NCBI RefSeq assembly: GCF_900106955.1
Contig: NZ_FNNI01000001.1
Location: 372,001 to 436,000 of the forward strand
DNA from: Aidingimonas halophila
GTDB lineage: Bacteria; Pseudomonadota; Gammaproteobacteria; Pseudomonadales; Halomonadaceae
DNA: 64,000 nucleotides
Direction: 5' to 3'
In this document: in pieces, positions 25,253-34,238 of the stretch
Layout: each line of letters opens with the position of its first letter
Position numbering within the stretch: position 1 is the stretch's first letter
The notes under the pieces: model-generated
The model's input: only the letters and a program-made list of their open reading frames with translations
The model's database searches: none
What the model was told of the DNA's origin: nothing
Translations under genes and position numbers: made by a program

Positions 25253-26628
25253 GATGAACGCACCTGGAGGGCATTGGGCAGCCAGCGGTGAATCATATCC
25301 ACCAGCTCGCTGGGACGATAGGGCTTGGCGATACAGTCATCCATACCGACTTCCGCGAAACGACGGCGATCCTCTGCAGTCGCGCTGGCCGTCAACGCAA
25401 CCAGGACACTGCGCTTGGCACTTTCTCCGGTGGCCTCTCTGGCGCGCCACAGGCGACTCGTCTCGATGCCGTCGGGATCGGGCATGAAAATGTCCATGAA
25501 TACCAGGTCGTAATGCCGCTGGCGCGACTTCTCCAGCGCGATACTGCCATTTTCCGCCGTATCGACGGTCAACCCCAGGGCCTGCAGTACATTATGCGCC
25601 AGCATGGTGTTTACCGGACCGTCATCGACGATCAACACCCGATAATCCGCCGGCTTGGGCTCCGGATTCAAACTGGGCGCCTGATTCTCGGGCGTATCGA
25701 CGAGATTGGCCACCAGCACGGCGATATCCGCCAGGCGTTCGCGCACCGGCAGGTGGTCGGCGGGCATATCGAGTGCCGCGAAAATATCGTTGAGTTCACC
25801 GACCAGCGGATCCAGTTCGCGCTGCAGCAGTTCCAGATAGCTCGATTTCAGCCGCGATTCCTCTCGCGCATGATCGCGCGACAGGGCCAGTTGAGAGATA
25901 CGCTGGCGGACCTCTTGAACATCTTCCAGTACACCAAGCTGGTGACCCTGTTCGTCATACAGACTCACCAGCCGGAAGGTGTGCCATTGTCCCTGCGCAT
26001 CATGAAGCCGCACCACATTGGCTTCCTCGTCGCGCTCATCATGTCGCAGCAGATAGTGCGGACCGATGCCTCGCAATTCATTGCGGGTTCGGCCGACGAG
26101 TTGTTCGAAGGCAGTGTTGGTATCGACCAGATTGTCATGACGCACAATGAACGCCGGTTGCTGGGCCGTTGACAGCATTTGTTCCAATTGCGGTCGCTGG
26201 GTCAGCCGATCCAGCAGCGTTTCCAGGGCATCCAGCAGCGTTTCGAGTCTTGCCAGCGGCCCCTGCGGTTCCCGTTTTACCGGCAGCAGACGCTGCGGCT
26301 TCAGCCAGGACGGCAACTCTTTCTGTACATCACGGAGCAATTGCTCCAGGCGATCGCAGGGAATGTCGAGAGAGGCCTCCCAGCGACGGAGCCGCTGACG
26401 CAGCAACAACAGAAAGACAGCTACGATGACACTGGTGCCGGACAATAACGTCAGGACCAACCAGGTATGAGCCTGCCAGACCAGCGCCGGTGGCATCGAC
26501 GATGCCCAGATCGCCCACCATCCGACGGCACATAACGTGATCAGCACCCCCTCGGCGAGCAGCAATGGCCATAATATCGGCCACACCAACCGGGGCCAGA
26601 GGCTTTCCGTGCGTGCCTCGACGCGCAT
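25249..26628 (-). CDS. Membrane PAS-receiver protein, degenerate hybrid kinase without ATPase domain
   Basis: A 459-residue protein. Two membrane helices (about 12-35 and 45-70) precede a PAS-like domain (about 140-235) and a helical stretch with dimerisation-helix character (SRLKSSYLELLQRELDPLV) that lacks the expected phospho-His. No HATPase motifs (N, G1, G2 boxes) occur. The C-terminal receiver domain is complete: VLIVDDGPVN, phosphoacceptor Asp379 in VFMDIFMPD, LTASATAED and IAKPYRPSEL. The start at 26628 follows AGGGA. It may receive phosphate from another kinase or act as a scaffold. It overlaps the TSUP gene by four bases. Confidence 0.82.
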   Translation of the reverse strand: MRVEARTESLWPRLVWPILWPLLLAEGVLITLCAVGWWAIWASSMPPALVWQAHTWLVLTLLSGTSVIVAVFLLLLRQRLRRWEASLDIPCDRLEQLLRDVQKELPSWLKPQRLLPVKREPQGPLARLETLLDALETLLDRLTQRPQLEQMLSTAQQPAFIVRHDNLVDTNTAFEQLVGRTRNELRGIGPHYLLRHDERDEEANVVRLHDAQGQWHTFRLVSLYDEQGHQLGVLEDVQEVRQRISQLALSRDHAREESRLKSSYLELLQRELDPLVGELNDIFAALDMPADHLPVRERLADIAVLVANLVDTPENQAPSLNPEPKPADYRVLIVDDGPVNTMLAHNVLQALGLTVDTAENGSIALEKSRQRHYDLVFMDIFMPDPDGIETSRLWRAREATGESAKRSVLVALTASATAEDRRRFAEVGMDDCIAKPYRPSELVDMIHRWLPNALQVRSS

Positions 26629-26725
26629 ATGCTTCCCTGTTGTCGATCGAATCGAAATGTTGAGTGTACTTGGCGATGCCCTTGATGTCATGGCATGGCG
26701 ACCGCTTTGGCGCTAAGGTAACCGC

Positions 26726-27508
26726 ATGTGCTTGATCGCTTTTGACTTCGCCCCTGAGACGGCGGTCTGGTTGCGCCTGATTGCCAACCGGGACGAGTTC
26801 CATGCCCGGGACACCGACCCGCTGGGATACTGGCAGGATGCCCCCGACATCCTCGGAGGGAGGGACCGTGTTGCTGGTGGTGGCTGGCTCGCCGTACACC
26901 GCCACGGACGGATCGCCGCCGTGACCAATGTCCGCGATATGGGCCTCGACATGCCGGAGGCACCGCTCAGCCGTGGTTTGCTGGTACGCGGTGCGCTGGA
27001 ATGCGAGGACCTGGGGGCCTGGCTCGACCAGCTAGCGACGGAGCACGCATCGCGCTATGCCGGTTTCAATCTGCTGGCGGGTGACGGTCGTCATATGTGG
27101 CATCTGCATCATGGCCGGGGCATGCCCCGACTCACCCCGCTATCCAGCGGGCTTCATACCATTTCCAATGCCTCGCTCGACACTCCCTGGCCCAAGACCG
27201 AGCGGGTGCGTGAGGGGCTGGCTCGCAGCCTGGCGTCGGGCGATTGGCCGCACGGCGCGTTGGCGGTCATGGCCAATACTCGGCCGGTCACGGATGACAC
27301 ACAGTTACCCGATACCGGCATCGGGCTGGAACGGGAGCGGCAGCTATCTTCGCCTTTTATCGTCGGCGAGGGCTATGGTACCCGAGCCACCACCTGGCTG
27401 ACATGGCATGCCGATGGCCAGATCGACATGGCTGAGCGTCGCTACGGACCAAATGGCCGGTGGTTGGGCGAAACGGCACTGTCGCTGGACCTGAATAACC
27501 GCGCATGA
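26726..27508 (+). CDS. NRDE family protein (TANGO2-like)
   Basis: A 260-residue protein with the family N-terminus MCLIAFDF and the name-giving motif IANRDEFHARD, then GGGWLAVHRHGRIAAVTNVRD. The Cys2 position resembles an Ntn-type nucleophile. Bacterial members have no settled function; the eukaryotic relative TANGO2 has been linked to haem and lipid handling. The start follows AAGGTAACCGC. It is on the opposite strand to the ptsP-lgt set and interrupts that conserved gene order. Confidence 0.85.
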   Translation: MCLIAFDFAPETAVWLRLIANRDEFHARDTDPLGYWQDAPDILGGRDRVAGGGWLAVHRHGRIAAVTNVRDMGLDMPEAPLSRGLLVRGALECEDLGAWLDQLATEHASRYAGFNLLAGDGRHMWHLHHGRGMPRLTPLSSGLHTISNASLDTPWPKTERVREGLARSLASGDWPHGALAVMANTRPVTDDTQLPDTGIGLERERQLSSPFIVGEGYGTRATTWLTWHADGQIDMAERRYGPNGRWLGETALSLDLNNRA

Positions 27509-27619
27509 CACCGCTTTATCGCGGTTGAGACCACTCCTGCAAAACCCAAACACCTCAGGTGATCCGTCGCATCCGGCAGGTAGCAATTGAGTGCCTACAG
27601 CTCCGACAATCCTGCATGC

Positions 27620-29881
27620 TCAATCCTTCGGCGGCAGCAGGTGAGCCAACTCCCATTCGCCCAGCCGCTTTTCCAGATGATCCCGGACGGCCTTGGGAGT
27701 GGGCAGACACAGCGTCTCCTTGACCAGTGCCTTGGCTGCACTCATCGGCACCCGACGAATGGCAGCGCGCACCCGAGGCAGGCTGGGCGCATTCATCGAT
27801 AGAGTACCGAACCCCATCCCCATCAGCAGCAAGGCGCCAGCAGGATCACCGGCCAACTCGCCACACACCGAGGTCGGCATCTGCAATGCCGAGGACTCCT
27901 CGGCGAGGCGAGCCAAGGCAACGAGTACAGCCGGATGGCAGGCATCGTAGAGTTCGGCGACACGCGGATTATTGCGATCGACCGCCAACAGGTACTGGGT
28001 CAGATCATTGCTGCCGACCGAGAAGAAATCCGCCCGTTGCGCCAACGCCTCGAGCTGGTACAGCGTCGCCGGCACTTCGAGCATGATGCCGACCTTGGGA
28101 CGATCGACATTGACGCCGTCTTCGGCGAGCTCGATACGCGCCCTGTCGAGCAGCTTGAGCGCATCATCGACCTCATCCACATTGGTGATCATAGGCAGCA
28201 TGATCTGCAGATTGCCGAGCCCCTGAGACGCTCGCAGCATGGCACGCAACTGCACCATCAGCACTTCGGGATGGTCGCGGGTGACCCGGATGCCCCGCCA
28301 GCCGAGAAACGGGTTGGCTTCTTCAATCGGAAAATACGGGAGGTCCTTGTCGCCACCGATATCCAGGGTACGCATGACGACCGGCAGAGGCTCGAAACTT
28401 TCGAGCTGTTCACGATACAGTCGTGTCTGCTCCTGCTCCCCCGGAAAGCGCTCGGTGATCATGAACGGCACTTCCGTTCGGTACAGCCCGACACCGGCGA
28501 TACGGGACTTCAGAGACGCGACGGCATCCACCGCCAGGCCGGTATTGACCATGAGCGGTACGTCATGGCCGTCCGGCGTGCGGCTGGGTAGATCCTGCTC
28601 GTGTTCGAGCACTTCCGCCAGCGCCTGCTCTTCGTCAATGAGCATCTGGTAGTGGGCCGAGATTTCTTCCCCGGGCCGGACGAACAATCGCCCCCGGTGA
28701 CCATCGAGAATGACCGGTGCCCCATTAAGGCGTGGCAGCGGCAGATCGACCATCCCCAGCACCGTGGGAATGCCCATGGCACGTGCCAGTATGGCGACAT
28801 GCGACGTGCTCGATCCGCGCACCGCCACCAGACCGGCCAGCTTGCCACGGGGGACTTCCCCCAGGGTTGCCACGCTCAGCTCGTCGCCGACCAGAATCGC
28901 CCGATCGGGAAACGTATCGGGCGTCTGTGGCGTCTCTTCCTGAAGGTGCGCCAGTACGCGTCGTCCCAGGTCCCGGACATCGGCTGCCCGCTCACGCAAA
29001 TAGCTGTCATCGACGCGTTCGAGGTACTGCACGTGGCGACGTACCACATCGGCCAGCGCGCCAGGTGCCCACTGCCCTTCACGAATACGTTTTTCGACTT
29101 CCTGGCCCAACGCCGCTTCGCTAAGCATCTGCTGATAGACTTCGAACAGCGCCAGCTCCTGGGCACTGATACGGCTGGCCAGCCGCTCTCCCGTTGCGCG
29201 AATGTCGTCGCGGACATAGTAGATGGCATCCTTGAGACGCTGGACCTCGTAATCGATATCGGTGGGAATCAGGTCCGGGACGTTATCCAGGTCGGCAGGC
29301 GGCGACAGCACCAACGCTTCTCCGATCACCATCCCCGGAGAGGCCGCCACACCGGTAAAAACCGCCTGACCGTCAGGTTGTGTCGGCCGACTCAGGGTTC
29401 CCGTCGCCAGCGCATGTGCCAGCACACCGGCCAACTGCGCCGCCATGGTGACCAGAAAGGCTTCATCACCTTCATCGAAACGACGCTTATCCTGCTGCTG
29501 GACGACCAGCACGCCCAACATACGGCGCTGATGAATGATCGGCGCCCCCAGAAAACTGGAGAAACGCTCTTCGCCGGTTTCTTCGAAATAGCGGAAGTGC
29601 GGATGCGCCGTGGCATCCTCCAGATTAAGCGGTTCGCCACGTTCGGCCACCAGGCCGACCAGCCCTTCTCCAGGCTGCATGGTCACATGTCCCACGGCCT
29701 CGGTACGCAACCCGATGGTCTCCATCAATACCAGGCACTCCTGCTCGGTATCGTAGAGATAGAAGGAGCAGACATCAGTACGCATCGCCTTACGAATGCG
29801 GCGCACCATGGTCGCCAACGCCGCGTTCAGATTACGGGCGCCATTGACCTCCTGGACGATCCGGCGCAAAACCTCGAGCAT
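27620..29881 (-). CDS. ptsP: PTS-Ntr enzyme I, phosphoenolpyruvate-protein phosphotransferase
   Basis: A 753-residue enzyme I of the nitrogen PTS. An N-terminal GAF domain (about 1-150) is followed by the PEP-utiliser N domain, the swivelling phospho-His domain (RGSSTSHVAILARAMGIPTVLGM, with the phosphorylated His in TSH) and the PEP-binding barrel (YRTEVPFMI, RTLDIGGDKDLPYF, SVGSNDLTQYLLAVDRNN, SVCGELAGDP). It autophosphorylates from PEP and passes phosphate to NPr and EIIA-Ntr, regulating nitrogen, potassium and stress responses. It lies 35 bases after rppH, as in E. coli. Confidence 0.96.
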   Translation of the reverse strand: MLEVLRRIVQEVNGARNLNAALATMVRRIRKAMRTDVCSFYLYDTEQECLVLMETIGLRTEAVGHVTMQPGEGLVGLVAERGEPLNLEDATAHPHFRYFEETGEERFSSFLGAPIIHQRRMLGVLVVQQQDKRRFDEGDEAFLVTMAAQLAGVLAHALATGTLSRPTQPDGQAVFTGVAASPGMVIGEALVLSPPADLDNVPDLIPTDIDYEVQRLKDAIYYVRDDIRATGERLASRISAQELALFEVYQQMLSEAALGQEVEKRIREGQWAPGALADVVRRHVQYLERVDDSYLRERAADVRDLGRRVLAHLQEETPQTPDTFPDRAILVGDELSVATLGEVPRGKLAGLVAVRGSSTSHVAILARAMGIPTVLGMVDLPLPRLNGAPVILDGHRGRLFVRPGEEISAHYQMLIDEEQALAEVLEHEQDLPSRTPDGHDVPLMVNTGLAVDAVASLKSRIAGVGLYRTEVPFMITERFPGEQEQTRLYREQLESFEPLPVVMRTLDIGGDKDLPYFPIEEANPFLGWRGIRVTRDHPEVLMVQLRAMLRASQGLGNLQIMLPMITNVDEVDDALKLLDRARIELAEDGVNVDRPKVGIMLEVPATLYQLEALAQRADFFSVGSNDLTQYLLAVDRNNPRVAELYDACHPAVLVALARLAEESSALQMPTSVCGELAGDPAGALLLMGMGFGTLSMNAPSLPRVRAAIRRVPMSAAKALVKETLCLPTPKAVRDHLEKRLGEWELAHLLPPKD

Positions 29882-29916
29882 AGTTTATCTTCTTGTCGTT
29901 ACGGTATCGGCGGGAA

Positions 29917-30411
29917 TCAGCCACGCCTTTCCAATGCCAATCGCTGTGCCCGAGGTGCCAGCTCACGCAACGCACGCCGGTACACCTCGCGCTTGAAGGA
30001 AACGACCTGCCCTAATGGATACCAGTAGCTGACCCACCGCCATCCGTCGAATTCCGGCTTGGGTGACATATCCATGCAGATCCGGCTTTCCTGACAGCGG
30101 ATACTGAGCAGAAACCATTTCTGCTTTTGACCGATACACACCGGCCGCGAATGCGTTCTTACCATGCGTCTGGGTAGACGGTAGCGCAGCCACCCTCGAG
30201 TACAGGCCAACACCTCGACATCGGCCTCTGTCAGCCCGATCTCTTCTTCAAGCTCGCGGAACAGCGCCTGTTGCGGTGTCTCGTTGGACTTGATGCCTCC
30301 CTGAGGAAATTGCCACGCATTCTGTCCTACCCGACGCGCCCAAAGCAGCTGGCCCTCGCAGTTGGCGATAATGATGCCAACATTGGGGCGAAAGCCGTCA
30401 GCGTCGATCAC
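29917..30411 (-). CDS. rppH: RNA pyrophosphohydrolase
   Basis: A 164-residue Nudix hydrolase that removes pyrophosphate from 5'-triphosphorylated RNAs and so triggers decay. The Nudix box [23 protein letters not shown] is complete, and [26 protein letters not shown] is typical of RppH. The GTG at 30411 gives [12 protein letters not shown], matching the usual RppH start, and lies eight bases from AAGG; an ATG at 30417 is possible. The rppH-ptsP order is conserved in gammaproteobacteria. Confidence 0.95.
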   Translation of the reverse strand: MIDADGFRPNVGIIIANCEGQLLWARRVGQNAWQFPQGGIKSNETPQQALFRELEEEIGLTEADVEVLACTRGWLRYRLPRRMVRTHSRPVCIGQKQKWFLLSIRCQESRICMDMSPKPEFDGWRWVSYWYPLGQVVSFKREVYRRALRELAPRAQRLALERRG

Positions 30412-30560
30412 GGACATCACCTTTTAAACCAGTATTGCAGCCATTCTTCCACAAAGCTCGAAAGGGCATCAATACACGCGTCGAGTCGCTCGCCGCTCCC
30501 CCGTCTTTCTGCCATACTCTGCGGCGTTGCAACATAACACTCGACACAGGGGAGGATAGC

Positions 30561-31214
30561 GTGAGCCTGGCCATTTTCGATCTGGACAACACCCTGATCA
30601 GTATTGACAGCGACCATGCCTGGGGGGAGTTTCTGCTTGAACAGGGCGCCGTGGACCCGGTGGCCTATCGCGACGCCAACGAGCGTTTTCTCCGCGACTA
30701 CGAAGCCGGGACCCTGGACATACACGCCTTCCTGGAAGTGGCTCTGAAACCGCTCGCCGACAATTCCCCCGAACAACTCGCCGCCTGGCACCAGCAATTC
30801 ATGGCCAGCAAGATCGAACCCAACATTCTGTCCAAAGGTGAAGAGCTACTGGCAAAGCATCGGATGCAGGGGGATACCTTATTGATCGTGACCGCCACCA
30901 ACCGTTTCATTACCGGCCCCATCGCCAAGCGACTGGGAGTCGACGACCTGATCGCCGTGGAGCCGGAGATCATCAACGGGCATTATACCGGTCGCGTCAT
31001 CGGCACACCCAGCTATCGTGAAGGCAAGATCGTACGTGTCGAGGCGTGGCTCGCCGACAAGGAGCATACCCTGGATGACGCCTGGTTCTACAGCGATTCG
31101 CACAACGACCTGCCGCTACTGGAACGCGTCGGTTATCCGGTGGCCGTCGATCCGGATGAGGTACTCGAACACGAAGCGGAAGCACGAAACTGGCGCATCA
31201 TGAGCCTGCGTTGA
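30561..31214 (+). CDS. HAD-IB family phosphatase (SerB-like)
   Basis: A 217-residue HAD hydrolase. Motif I is IFDLDNTLISID (nucleophile Asp), motif II LLIVTATN, the Lys motif GKIVRVEAWL and motif III WFYSDSHNDLPLLERVG. The helical cap and YTGRVIGTPSYREGK resemble the HAD-IB subfamily of phosphoserine-phosphatase-like enzymes acting on small phosphometabolites. The GTG start has GGGGAGGA upstream. It is divergent from rppH. The substrate is not predictable. Confidence 0.87.
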   Translation: MSLAIFDLDNTLISIDSDHAWGEFLLEQGAVDPVAYRDANERFLRDYEAGTLDIHAFLEVALKPLADNSPEQLAAWHQQFMASKIEPNILSKGEELLAKHRMQGDTLLIVTATNRFITGPIAKRLGVDDLIAVEPEIINGHYTGRVIGTPSYREGKIVRVEAWLADKEHTLDDAWFYSDSHNDLPLLERVGYPVAVDPDEVLEHEAEARNWRIMSLR

Positions 31215-31424
31215 TCACTGCCATCGGCGAAACAAGCACTGTCGATGCCTCGAACCGATTTTTTCATATTGCGCCGCATCATGTAGCTGAATTACAAGAG
31301 AGCACCTAACTCTTTGTTCTACAAGCTTTCATGACACCGGCATCAACCCAAGCTTTTCCTTATAGCCAACTCATTAGACATAAAGTATAGCTTTGGGATG
31401 GATTTTATTTGTCGTCAAAGCGTC

Positions 31425-31430
31425 TATAAT
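31425..31430 (+). promoter_or_regulatory. Candidate -10 element of the mqo-like gene
   Basis: A consensus TATAAT lies 114 bases before the mqo-like start. The best -35 candidates (TTTTAT at 31403) are weak. The upstream 200 bases are AT-rich and otherwise featureless. Confidence 0.4.
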
Positions 31431-31462
31431 GCAGCTATTCGAGAAATGACGAGGACCCCAAC

Positions 31463-31520
31463 GGCGATCGATCATTGCCGACAGGTCCGGGCCTCCGGGC
31501 AACCCTCGGAGACAGGTTCG
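31463..31520 (+). promoter_or_regulatory. Structured 5' leader of the mqo-like gene
   Basis: Downstream of the TATAAT, the leader can form hairpin 1 (GGCGAT 31463-31468 with ATTGCC 31474-31479) and hairpin 2 (CTCCGGG 31493-31499 with CTCGGAG 31505-31511). Direct repeats GACAGGTCCG (31480-31489) and GACAGGTTCG (31511-31520) lie on the two sides of hairpin 2. I recognise no known riboswitch class. It could be a regulatory RNA element or a protein-binding leader. Confidence 0.4.
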
Positions 31521-31543
31521 TACAGCATAGCGAGAGCATCTCC

Positions 31544-32944
31544 ATGGCCACATCATCATCGACTTATGACGTTCTGATCGTGGGAGGCGGCGTCTCCGGC
31601 ACTGCGCTTCTCTACGAACTGGCCCGTTATACCGACCTCAAGGCCATCGGCCTGATCGAGAAATACGACCATGTCGCCATCGTCAACTCGCATGGCCGCA
31701 ACAATAGCCAGACCATTCACTGCGGCGACATCGAGACCAACTACACGCTGGAAAAGGCCAAGGTCACCAAACGGACCGCCGGCATGGTCGTCAATTTCGC
31801 CACGAAACTGCCCCCCGAAAAGCGCGACCGAATTGTCTACAAGTACCCCAAGATGGTCCTGGGTGTCGGCGATCACGAGTGCAATTTCCTCCGTAACCGC
31901 TTCACGACATTCAAGGAACTGTTTCCCGGGATGAAGCTTCTCGAGCGCGATGACATCGCCGAGCTCGAGCCCAAACTGGTCGAGGGACGTCATCCGGACG
32001 AGCCGATCGTGGCCCTGGGCTCCACGAACGAATACTCCGCTGTCAACTACACGACACTCTCGGAAGCCTTCGTCGATCAGGCACAACAGAATGCCGAAGA
32101 AAAAGGCATGACCTGTGACCTGCATCTCTCGACGACAGTGGGAAAGATCGAGAAGGACGGCGATCTGTTCAAGGTGCACACCCCCAACAAGGGCACGCTC
32201 AGCGCTCGCTATGTCGTGGTCAGCGCCGGCGGTCATTCCCTGCTGTTCGCTCATCAGATGGGATACGGTCTGGACAAATCCTGCCTGCCGATGGCCGGTT
32301 CCTTCTATTTCACGCCCAAGGTGCTCAACGGCAAGGTCTACACCGTGCAAAACGAGAACCTGCCGTTCGCCGCGGTCCATGGCGATCCTGATGTCCTGGT
32401 CGAAGACAAGACCCGCTTTGGCCCCACGGCCCTGATGCTGCCATTGCTCGAGCGCTACAACATCCGCACGTTCGGTGAGTTCCTGCGCGTACTGCGTCTG
32501 GACAAGCGTGTCATCAAGGCGCTATGGGACTTGATGAAGGTCCGCGACATCCGCCGCTACATCCTCAAGAACTTCCTGTTCGAGGTGCCCTGGTTGCGTG
32601 AACGTCTGTTCCTCAAGGATATCAAGAAGATCGTTCCCAGCCTGACGGTCAAGGACGTCAGCTTCGCCAAAGGGTTCGGAGGCGTGCGTCCTCAGTTGAT
32701 CGACAAGGAGAAGCAGAAGCTGGTCATGGGCGAGGCCAAGATCAACCCGGGGACCGGCATCGTCTTCAACATGACACCGTCGCCCGGCGGCACCAGTTGT
32801 CTCGGCAACGCCGAGAAGGATATGTATCTGGCACAGGAGTTCCTGGGTTTCACGATCGACAAGGAAGCCTTCGAAAGGGACTTGCTGACGGGCGAGATAC
32901 CCTTGACGGAATTGGAGCGTCCGGCGGCCAGTTCGCTCATGTAA
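31544..32944 (+). CDS. mqo: Malate:quinone oxidoreductase, Helicobacter-type
   Basis: A 466-residue FAD-dependent oxidoreductase. The Rossmann motif VLIVGGGVSGTALLYELARY binds FAD, and a second dinucleotide-related stretch is YVVVSAGGHSLLFAHQMGYG. NNSQTIHCGDIETNYT, SFYFTPKVLNGKVYTVQN, PFAAVHGDPD and MTPSPGGTSCLGNAEKD closely resemble, from memory, Helicobacter pylori HP0086 rather than the E. coli Mqo type. It would oxidise malate to oxaloacetate and pass electrons to quinone at the membrane. The ATG at 31544 begins right before the Rossmann fold. Lactate or another 2-hydroxyacid is the main alternative substrate. Confidence 0.78.
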   Translation: MATSSSTYDVLIVGGGVSGTALLYELARYTDLKAIGLIEKYDHVAIVNSHGRNNSQTIHCGDIETNYTLEKAKVTKRTAGMVVNFATKLPPEKRDRIVYKYPKMVLGVGDHECNFLRNRFTTFKELFPGMKLLERDDIAELEPKLVEGRHPDEPIVALGSTNEYSAVNYTTLSEAFVDQAQQNAEEKGMTCDLHLSTTVGKIEKDGDLFKVHTPNKGTLSARYVVVSAGGHSLLFAHQMGYGLDKSCLPMAGSFYFTPKVLNGKVYTVQNENLPFAAVHGDPDVLVEDKTRFGPTALMLPLLERYNIRTFGEFLRVLRLDKRVIKALWDLMKVRDIRRYILKNFLFEVPWLRERLFLKDIKKIVPSLTVKDVSFAKGFGGVRPQLIDKEKQKLVMGEAKINPGTGIVFNMTPSPGGTSCLGNAEKDMYLAQEFLGFTIDKEAFERDLLTGEIPLTELERPAASSLM

Positions 32945-32953
32945 ATCACGTCT

Positions 32954-33007
32954 AGCATGACAGTCATGCTCGCATCGCCGCCTGGGTCTAACCCCGGCGG
33001 CGTTTTT
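32954..33007 (+). terminator. Terminator after mqo
   Basis: A first hairpin, AGCATGA-CAG-TCATGCT (32954-32970), precedes a strong terminator: CGCCGCC (32976-32982) with GGCGGCG (32996-33002), then five T residues. It separates mqo from the efflux operon. Confidence 0.85.
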
Positions 33008-33103
33008 GGTATTACAGACAGCGTGGCAAGATGCATGGCGTGCGTTATGCTGTCGACTGATTTGGTAATGCTTGATTAGCGACCGGCCCAAGGAAGGCAA
33101 TCC

Positions 33104-34237
33104 ATGCCCATCAAACGTCCCTCGCCCCCCGTCCTGCTGGCCTGTGTACTGGTATTGGGCCTGGCACTATGGTTGGCCCTGGGTGACTTGCAGCGGTTTC
33201 GTAGCGAGCCCCCCGACGAAAAGACCGACGAACGTCCGGAAGCGTTGACGCGAGTCGAAGTCGTCAACAGCCAGGCGGAAATCTATACCCCCCATCTGAT
33301 CACCCAGGGGCAACTGGCCGCCGACAAGGAAGTGGAACTGCGAGCCCGTGAGGCCGGTGTGGTGGAGTCGTTAACGGTCGCCGAGGGGGATGAAGTCGAC
33401 GCCGGTGACGAGCTGCTGCAACTTGACCAGGAAGACCTCCCTGCCCAGCTCGACCGCGCCAGAGCCGAACTGGAAAGCGCCCAGGCGGAACTCGATGGTG
33501 CAGAACGCCTGCGCGAACGTGACCTGATCTCGCGTAACGAACAACTCAACCTGGCTGCCGCTCTTGCCCAGGCCGTGGCCGAGGTGGCCAGCCTCGAACA
33601 GTCGCTGGAGCACACGCGTCCCAAGGCGCCCTTCACTGGTACAGTGGACCGACTCGATGTGGAAACGGGTGACCTGCTCCAGGTTGGCGAAACCTACGCT
33701 CTGTTGATCGACAACCGGAATCTCGAAGCCCAGGCCCATGTCGCTCAACGTGATGTCATGCCTCTCGAACCGGGACTGCCGGTCGTTGTCACGCTGCTTG
33801 ACGGTACCGAGCTCGAGGGTGAACTCAGCCATGTCGCCAGTCGCGCCGAGGAAAGCACCCGCAGCTTCGCCGTCGAAGCCCGTCTCGATAACCCTGACAG
33901 GCGTCGCGTGGCAGGTGCCAGCGCCACACTGAGCATCGAACTGCCCCAACGGCAGGCCCATGCTATCTCTCCGGCATTGTTGGCACTCGACGACGAAGGG
34001 CGACTGGGCGTCAAGGCTGTCGATGACAACGATCGCGTCGTCTTCCGGCCGGTGACACGCCTGGCCACCAACAGCGATCGCGCCTGGGTCGCGGGGCTGC
34101 CTGATCAAGTGCGCCTGATCACTCTGGGCGCCGGCCTCGTCGAGGCAGGAGAACGCGTCGACCCGGAGACATTGGAGGATACACCGGCAACCGCCGACGA
34201 TCTCGACACCGTCTCCGCCAACGACCGGGATTCATGA
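33104..34237 (+). CDS. RND efflux periplasmic adaptor (membrane fusion protein)
   Basis: A 377-residue adaptor of the HlyD/AcrA type. A hydrophobic N-terminal segment (about 8-28) serves as signal anchor; no lipobox is seen. Lipoyl half-motifs flank a coiled-coil hairpin (about 110-175, rich in AELESAQAELDGAERL), followed by beta-barrel and membrane-proximal domains. The start has AAGGAAGG upstream. It ends one base before the pump gene, so they form one operon. No TolC-type outer-membrane gene is in the window. Confidence 0.9.
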   Translation: MPIKRPSPPVLLACVLVLGLALWLALGDLQRFRSEPPDEKTDERPEALTRVEVVNSQAEIYTPHLITQGQLAADKEVELRAREAGVVESLTVAEGDEVDAGDELLQLDQEDLPAQLDRARAELESAQAELDGAERLRERDLISRNEQLNLAAALAQAVAEVASLEQSLEHTRPKAPFTGTVDRLDVETGDLLQVGETYALLIDNRNLEAQAHVAQRDVMPLEPGLPVVVTLLDGTELEGELSHVASRAEESTRSFAVEARLDNPDRRRVAGASATLSIELPQRQAHAISPALLALDDEGRLGVKAVDDNDRVVFRPVTRLATNSDRAWVAGLPDQVRLITLGAGLVEAGERVDPETLEDTPATADDLDTVSANDRDS

Positions 34238-34238
34238 T

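Noticed and set aside
27509-27619. Terminator between the NRDE gene and ptsP
   Set aside because: ACCGC...GCGGT forms only a 5-bp stem and no T-run follows.
28601-30028. Long open frame (about 475 codons) antisense to ptsP
   Set aside because: It is the reverse-frame shadow of a high-GC coding gene; it has no start context or family motifs, while the opposite strand is an unmistakable PtsP.
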